64,000 nt of DNA. Origin: Hymenopus coronatus (taxonomy: Eukaryota > Arthropoda > Insecta > Mantodea > Hymenopodidae). The notes beneath the pieces were generated by a model. It was given only the letters and a program-made list of their open reading frames with translations, was not told the DNA's origin and made no database searches. A program made the translations under genes and the position numbers. Positions within the stretch are counted from its first letter, which is position 1; each line of letters begins with the position of its first letter. Positions 57,463-64,000 of the stretch are shown here, one piece after another. The stretch spans positions 11,018,001 through 11,082,000 of the forward strand of contig CM060893.1 of NCBI GenBank assembly GCA_030762935.1, read 5' to 3'.

Positions 57463-58609
57463 AGTTTCAGAATTTGCATTTTCCCAGTATTCAAGTGTAG
57501 GCGCAATCGTTTCGTTTTCTTCAAGACTTTCAAGTCCAATATGACAGGAGCCGGCCTTTAGGAAACAGTTGACTATGGTGTTTGGTTTCACTTGGATCCA
57601 TGCACTACTACATATGAGCTGCTTCAAGCACATTTATATTAAATTTATCACTTTTGTCCAAATTCGCTTCTAACAAATGATTGTGGACCACCAGAGACCT
57701 GTAAAAATGCTTGAAAGGTTTAACTCCTCCCTGATCCATTGATTGCACTTCTGACATCATATTAAGAGGAACAAACAAAAATCTGATATTCCCTGTCAAT
57801 GGAATACTGCTATGGGCTTACAATTGCCAACAAACAGTAAAACTGTACGATTTTGTTTGCAAACCTTTTGTGTATCTTCAAGAACCATCTTCTAAAATTT
57901 TACTCGTCATCCAAGCTTTTTAATTTGCTTCATATTCCACAGGCATAAACTTAACCTTTTTAAAGCACTGGGGATTGGCTGACTTTCCAATCAATCAAGC
58001 TTTTCATGCCATCCATATTGCAACCTATCAGGAGTGTGATAAGTTTCCCCCCACTACACCGTTCTCATTTAAATACAAATGACTTATCTAGTGCACAGTT
58101 TATAAATTTTCGTTGATATTGCATTTTGCATCTTTGTCTTGAATTCACTCAACCAAACTCATTTTCCAATCACTGGCTGCTTGCTGGTCAACACCTGCAC
58201 TTTCTCCACAAACAGTTTTAAAAACCATCCAGCCATCTATTGCTTGCCTTAAAATTAATTGTTTCCCAATTGTTGTGCAAATTCCGCTGCTTTCGCTGCG
58301 ATAAAGGGTCCACTTACTGGATTTTGTTTATCCCGTGTCTGCTTGAACCACTTTTTAACGGACTCATCGACGTCAGCATTTTCAGTTTATTTTGCAATTT
58401 TTTACACTTTCATCACGCTTTGTTACTACACTGTTCAAAATGTTATCCATGCTTTTGAGGTACTTAAGACACCGTATTCTGGGGGATTCCAAACTCTCTT
58501 GAGATGTCACACTTTTTTTTAAAGCTTTTTCCACTTCGCAAATGGCTACTGCCTTTTCAGCTAAAGTAAGAGTTTTGTAATTTACACGTTTAGATTCAGA
58601 GAGAGCCAT
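57463..58609 (-). pseudogene. Tigger/pogo transposase relic
   Basis: Minus strand from 58609: MALSESKRVNYKTLTLAEKA (CENP-B-type HTH), then ESVKKWFKQTRDKQNPVSGP and AAKAAEFAQQLGN (second HTH), GESAGVDQQAASDWK, KAWMTSKIL, VLLFVGNCKP (normally VDNC; the catalytic Asp is Gly), SMDQGGVKPFKHFYRSL and IVNCFLKAGS. Many shifts and stops; only the extreme C-terminus is missing, at the junction with the hAT relic. Confidence 0.75.
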
Positions 58610-58703
58610 TCATTCAGCAAGTTTGATAGCTATATTTTTTCACTCACTCTCGTTGAATAATATATCGAATTATATATATATATATCGATTGACAGACGAC
58701 CTT
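58610..58703. repeat. AT-rich junction
   Basis: A short (AT)n run with TATCGAT at both ends separates the Tigger relic from the segmental duplication. Confidence 0.6.
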
Positions 58704-59240
58704 TTAACATTGCATACTCTTAATTCATAAAAGTGAAAAGTTACACAGGTGTGTAATTTGTGAGAAGAAGTTTTTACAATTGCCAGATTTGAAAAGGCAT
58801 CATTTAACTCATGAAGGCAAAAAGCCGTACAAATGTGGAATTTGTGAAAGAGCATTTGCTCATTCGTCAAGTTTAAAAAGTCATAACTTAATTCATGAGG
58901 GCAAAAAGCCATACAAGTATGTGGATAAGATTTATTCGGTTATCAGTTGTAAAAATCATAATTTAATTTATGAGGGTAAAAGACCACATAAGTGTGAAAT
59001 TTATTAGAAAACATTTTCTCATTAGTCATACTTTAAAAACATAATTTTGTTCATGATGGTAAAAGGTCACACCAGTGACCAGAAATTTCTGAGAAGGCAT
59101 TTACTCATTTGTCAACTTTGAAAGCAAATAATTTAATTCATGAGGGTTAAAAGTCACACAAGTGTGAGATTTGCGAGTAGGAGTTTCAGCAGATTTGAAA
59201 AACCACTGTTCGATTCACGAGGGTAAAAGGTGATGCAAGT
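58704..59240 (+). pseudogene. Truncated copy of the unit 2 finger exon
   Basis: Encodes the fingers LHRCVICEKKFLQLPDLK (unit 2 finger 9, R to Q) and PYKCGICERAFAHSSSLK (finger 10), then the same decayed tail. There is no upstream exon and no spacer, so it cannot make the protein; the open frame is inherited. Confidence 0.85.
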
Positions 59241-60849
59241 GAAAAAGAAAGTAAGAACATAATGCGTAGTAGATGGAATGCAATATTTCTTCATGAATAG
59301 TAATCTTTTACATAAACATATTGCAACTAAATTGTGCTGATTAATGATGAGGCATCTCGCATTAATTAATTGTTGCTTGGCATCTGTTTAGCTGCAGACA
59401 TAACTAAGGGTGCTTAAAATAGTAAAGGATGTTCTGATGTTCTACTTCTCAAAGTCAAATTGTGTGCATGCTATGGTGATGTGTTCAATATGCCTGGTGT
59501 GCTTTTGTTGCCTACACACAGAAACGTTCACGATATAACTAGAGGTAGCATATGTTCATTGTTTTTCTATTGTCTTACCTTAAGTTGCTAGATATTTAGA
59601 AAGTCCAATAGGTTAACAAGTGCTATAGAAGCATTACCCAACTATCTTGGCCTCATTTGACAAGTAACAATACTATCAATAAATTTGCAGCCATTTTGTC
59701 TAACTAGGTTTATGTACAGTTTATTGTTTTTCTCTTCATGTAAACTTTTTCAGCTTTCTAAGGTCACTGAATTTATTTTGAGTGAAAATAAAAATCAGAA
59801 TATTATGTTATATATTAAGAAATTTAAGGTGTTGGCAGCAAAAATCAACATTTCTCATTTAAAAAGCAGGGAATAGTTTATGGAGAATAAAAATAAATGG
59901 TTTATTCTTCTTTGATTTACTGTCACTAGAACAAAGGATACATGGGCTGATGTAGTTTAATGTCATGTAACAAAAAAACATTCAAAATATGGTTTTCTGC
60001 TTTCCATCAACAGTGGCTCTAACTCTTTTATGTTGAAAATCATCTAAAAGATCATGGCAAAACTTTTGATGAAATATGTTGAGAATGGTTCCAGACATGA
60101 AACTTCTGGTTGGATAGCTGTGTGTGTTTGTAATTAATGTTTTTTTTTTTCCATTTCAAGAATATAGCCATTATGTAGATTCTGTTTATATATTAGAGGA
60201 AATGATGTAAGAAATGTAGGTGTTGCAATAACATCTTTACTATCATAAGTTTTAGGCATTTTTGCTGCATTGCACAGAACTTTGTGAAAGATTCTATCAT
60301 AAGAACCACGGTACCTGTCACACACAGTCATAATTTACTTGGTGGAAGACTTCCATTTTACATGTCGTTGGTGTTCAGGCAGAACTCATGAGTTCAAAAT
60401 CTTATTTTCAGATGTAGCCAATATAAACTTTAGAACAATCTTATAAAATAGTAAAAAAATTGTGTGCACACTTCTTTCTTTCCAATATTATGTAAAGATG
60501 CATTTTTTGGAGCCTTTGGACCCAATTTACTATTTGGCACTCCAGGCTGTTGAAGTTCAATAGACAAGATGTCAATTCTCAGGTGGAAAAACTGTCCAGG
60601 TACTTGTGAAAGTATTCCACAAATTTTACTACTATGAGGCGTCATGTGGGGTAAATTAGTAGTTATTTTCCACCTTGGAGAACCTCTTGCTATAGGCTAT
60701 TGCCATTTCCATACCTCCCTGAATTTCAGATACAGTAATCACTGGCTGTATCCACAATAAAATCGCTACTTGGTTGTGTAAATCTTAACAAAGTGCACCT
60801 TAGAGTGCTTGGCAAAAATACCTGGAATGTAAAATTAAAGTTTTATATT

Positions 60850-60985
60850 GTGCTGTAAATCTATGCCACAGGACCAGCAGCTTGACATCTCTTCCAAAGG
60901 AAGCCATACTAAGGATTTTTATGCCCAGAAAAATCCATCCCTCAACCTTGGGAGGCAGAAGATAGCATGTTGTCCCTAGACCATG
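60850..60985 (-). mobile_element. tRNA-Val-like SINE fragment, duplicate
   Basis: Copy of 27695-27832, with CTGTAAATCTATGCCACAGG kept. Confidence 0.6.
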
Positions 60986-60989
60986 GAAG

Positions 60990-61530
60990 ATAATCTTGAA
61001 AAATGCCCTTCTGATCATATGGCAGTTGAGACTCTTCTACCAATGAGTGAGAGGTTTTCTAGTGATGGAGAAATCTCTGGCAAAACAGTTATAATAGTTA
61101 TATAGATCCAGGGAACTTTGTAACTCTTGTTTATCTTTTGGGCAAGGCCAGTCTCTCATTGCCAAAGTATCTCTGGGTCCAGACTATTTGGTGAGAATAT
61201 TTGGCCCAAGTAGTTCACCTGTGGAACAGTTGGCATTTCTTTGCATTCAGATTGAATTAGCTGCCTCAAATACTGCAATACCTTAAGCAAGTTCTTGAGC
61301 TTATTGCCAACAGTGATGATGTCCAGATATAGAAGACATCTTAATTCAGACCTCTCATCACTGATTCCTAGAATTGCTGAAAGGTGACTGGAGCATTTTA
61401 GAAGTCAAAGGGTATAAAATTTTAATCCACCAAAGCCTATTGGACTACTGTCTCTGAGATCTGGGCCAATCTTCACCATCCAGATTTCAGGTCCAGAGTT
61501 GAAAATCAGCAGCAGTCCTGTTTCACGAAT
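60990..61530 (-). pseudogene. Ty3/gypsy RT relic, duplicate
   Basis: Copy of 27833-28420 with an additional deletion between the YLD-II box and the LDLKSG-like part, and another at 61510 that removes about 120 bp. Confidence 0.6.
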
Positions 61531-62065
61531 TCTGCTAAGATAAACTCATGCATCATCTCCCCTCTCTATTGCAGCCCTGACTTGTGCCGACTGCAGTAGC
61601 TGCAGCCAAGTTGCTTTGGAACAATTTTCAAGAGCCTCCCAGATTTATCAGGGCACTGCTGATGATGGAATCAGATTTAAAATTTCTGCTGCCTATCCTT
61701 GAAGGCTGGCCATCTGTACAACTTCAACTGCTGATCATCTATTATGGGATGTGATGGTAGCAAATTGTCAGTTTAAAACTTTGAAGGTTAAAGAAGTTCC
61801 ATCTTGTTGGCTTACATTATGCAAATATTTCATGTCCTGGTGGATCTTATGTTTAAAGTCGTCCATGAGCATCTTTACACCTATGGTAATCAGGTCCTTG
61901 GCACTGTCAACAGCTCTTCTAGGTCACTGACAAGTTCCCAAGGTCTTCCAGGCCATTGATGCATTAGCCTGTCTTCCTTTTATATCCCCCAAGGTCATCT
62001 ATCTGAGTTTTCACTCGGGTCAGTTCACAGATTTTGGTTACTATCTATCTCCCTGTTGGATATCA

Positions 62066-62136
62066 GCCTGGGTGGCCCAGTTGGTTAGGCACTGAATTTT
62101 GACCTCAAAGTCCTGGGTTCAAACCTGATACGGACC
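62066..62136 (+). repeat. tRNA-like sequence, duplicate
   Basis: Copy of 29074-29144 with changes in the anticodon arm (GAATTTTGACC for GACTTTTGACC). Confidence 0.45.
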
Positions 62137-62209
62137 AATGATTTTTCAATCAGTCAATTCTTTATCTCCTCATGAATAACAGAGGGCATTCTGTTTCCAG
62201 CAGACTCCA

Positions 62210-63590
62210 TTTGTAACCAAACTCTTCAATTCTTACGATGTTCTCCCTTCTTTAACAATTTCTTCAAGAATGGTTCTCTTCCATGTAATTTTTTTGGTAT
62301 TCCTTTTGCTGTACTATGCTGAGGATTCCAGTCTAAAGCCATTCTTTCTACTGCTCTTCCTTCTTTCTTAGTGTATGCCCTATCCAATTCCATTTTTGTC
62401 TTTAAATTTTTATTGTAACTTCTTTTTGATTTATCTTCCATAGTTTTGAATTTGAGGTAACATCCTGTAAGCTAATTTTTAATTCCTTGTGGGCATCCAT
62501 TAATAACTGTCTGCAGTTTATTGTGAATAGTTTGATTTGATTTCCATGTTTCACAGCCAATAGTAAAACTGATTTCCCATTACTGTTAAATACTTTAATT
62601 TTGGTATTTCTAGATATGACACAAGATTTCCAGATTGGTATAACTGAATGAATCAGCTATTTGCTTTCTTTTTTCAGTTTTTAAAACATCTTCAAAAGCC
62701 TCTCCACCCTTATCAATTATGCAGCCAAAATTCTTGAACAGTATCAATATTTTGGTTTTCATTATGATATTATTTGTCTGTTTACTATTTAATCTCATTT
62801 TTTTAGCTTCCTTGCATTTTTTTTTTACATAAGCCCCTTTTATTACTTATGATAAGATATCGACTTAATGTTTTACATCAAAACTAGGGAGAGTAAACAA
62901 AAATCATCAGCAAAATTCAAGTCCTCCATAGTATGATTAAGTTCTTATCTTATACCTCCTCTAACATTGCTAACCGACCTTTCCATAATATCAATCACAA
63001 TAATCAGAAATATGTTCAGAAACAGTGAACAACCCTGTTTCACTCCATATGTAGTTATATTTTTTGTCAATATGCCTTTGTGTATAACATTGCAAGTAGA
63101 ATTTTCCTACAGAGGTTTAACCTGGATAGTTTTTTCCAATATATCAAATGTTATTATTTTCATCATTTAATCTATATTAAGAAAGTCAAATTCTTTCTCA
63201 AAATCAATCAACAGTAAGACATAAATCACTTTTCCGTTCATTGCTTATTCTCAGATTATTATTATAGTGTTTATTTAATAAACACATGATCTGTTTGTCA
63301 ATTTTAATTGTGCTAAAAGCAACAATGGCATGTTAATGAACTCCTGTGGGAACCGATTTGATCACAGTAGTTGATATTGTCATTAACACAAAATAATGTA
63401 TTAATTTTTAATATATTGGACATTTTCATCTTCATTTCTGTTTGCATCTTGTGTTCCATATTTAAGTTTCTCCTCTTATTTTCTCCATTCTGGATTTCAT
63501 CTAGAGATGCTTTCATCATCTCCATTAAGGTTTTTAAACCCACTTTCACATCAGTGTAATAAAGCTTTTGTTTCAAATGACAGTTTTATT
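62210..63590 (-). pseudogene. Non-LTR retrotransposon ORF2 relic, copy B
   Basis: Copy of 29165-30570 with the same FADD and ALDWNPQ boxes and the same stops, showing that decay predates the duplication. Confidence 0.7.
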
Positions 63591-64000
63591 CAGGCACTTC
63601 AAAACTCTTTCATTGTATGATCAATTGTTTCAGCCCTCTTTAATGCAACTGACCTACTTTGACCCTGAGCAATCTCCTTTTATAGCTCCAAATTATATAG
63701 CAAAAAACTTCCATTGGTGCTGAAAGATATACATAATTTCTTTCTTTTTCTTTCTTGTGACATTATTGCAGATGTGCATATGGACACATAGTCACAGTAC
63801 TTTTCCATATCAGTAGCAGTTGGAAAAAAATCATGTCCTAACTGTTTATGTACTTATAGTTGAGGTATGGCCCAATGAAAACTTTTTATCTCTCCAAAGT
63901 GTTCGGCAATCATATAAAATGTAATGGAGGACATTTGGAAAAGGTCACTGATCAGATCTGATTATTTAAGATTTCATTGCTATCATTCTTGGACCTTTCA

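Larger units (their letters stand above)
58704..64000 (+). repeat. Segmental duplication, copy B (runs off the window)
   Basis: Direct copy of 25471-31118. Begins mid-finger, so it was not copied as a whole gene. It carries the SINE (60850-60985), gypsy relic (60990-61530), tRNA-like block (62066-62136) and non-LTR relic (62210-63590). Differences are small substitutions and a few indels, including one missing finger relic. Confidence 0.9.

Overview
This is eukaryotic DNA, most likely from an arthropod. The basis is AT-rich, CpG-poor sequence, GT-AG introns, tRNA-derived SINEs, a Penelope-like retroelement with a GIY-YIG nuclease, mariner/Tc1, hAT, Tigger, Ty3/gypsy and non-LTR relics, and C2H2 zinc-finger genes. 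I cannot name the species. There are no operons, ribosome binding sites, rRNA genes or CRISPR arrays.

The backbone is one C2H2 zinc-finger gene present as three direct tandem units, all on the plus strand. Each unit has, in order: a CpG-richer block with a possible non-coding first exon (units 2 and 3 only; it would lie left of the window for unit 1), several minisatellite arrays, an acidic coding exon rich in SUMO-type psi-K-x-E motifs, a 32-nt exon encoding DEDF-x-S-x-K-S-x, and one long exon carrying all the zinc fingers. Unit 1 (about 1-11.8 kb) has 11 fingers, unit 2 (about 12.9-26.7 kb) has 10, and unit 3 (about 36.3-53.4 kb) has 9 and a broken start. Splice phases fit in all three units, giving predicted proteins of about 585, 563 and 504 residues. 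Each finger exon runs on into decayed fingers beyond its stop codon. Domain type suggests nuclear DNA-binding regulators; target and effect are unknown.

Between and inside the units lie insertions: an antisense Penelope-like element in an intron of unit 3, a deleted mariner with 109-bp inverted repeats upstream of unit 3, a non-LTR element split by another mariner (31.7-33.1 kb), and a 1.3-kb array of 12-bp monomers (34.5-35.8 kb). Between 53.4 and 58.7 kb there is a single-copy stretch with a hAT relic fused to an oppositely oriented Tigger relic.

From about 58.7 kb to the window end the sequence repeats 25.47-31.1 kb: the end of the unit 2 finger exon and its flank, with the same gypsy, SINE and non-LTR relics. 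This is a direct segmental duplication of at least 5.3 kb that continues beyond the window.

The points most worth following are the finger arrays (two- and three-finger higher-order units, a Glu-containing linker replacing TGEKP), the SUMO-motif exon, the different ages of the two halves of each unit, and the small terminal pieces of the Penelope-like element. I did not find a clearly new molecular system; the unusual material is a young, actively rearranging zinc-finger cluster.
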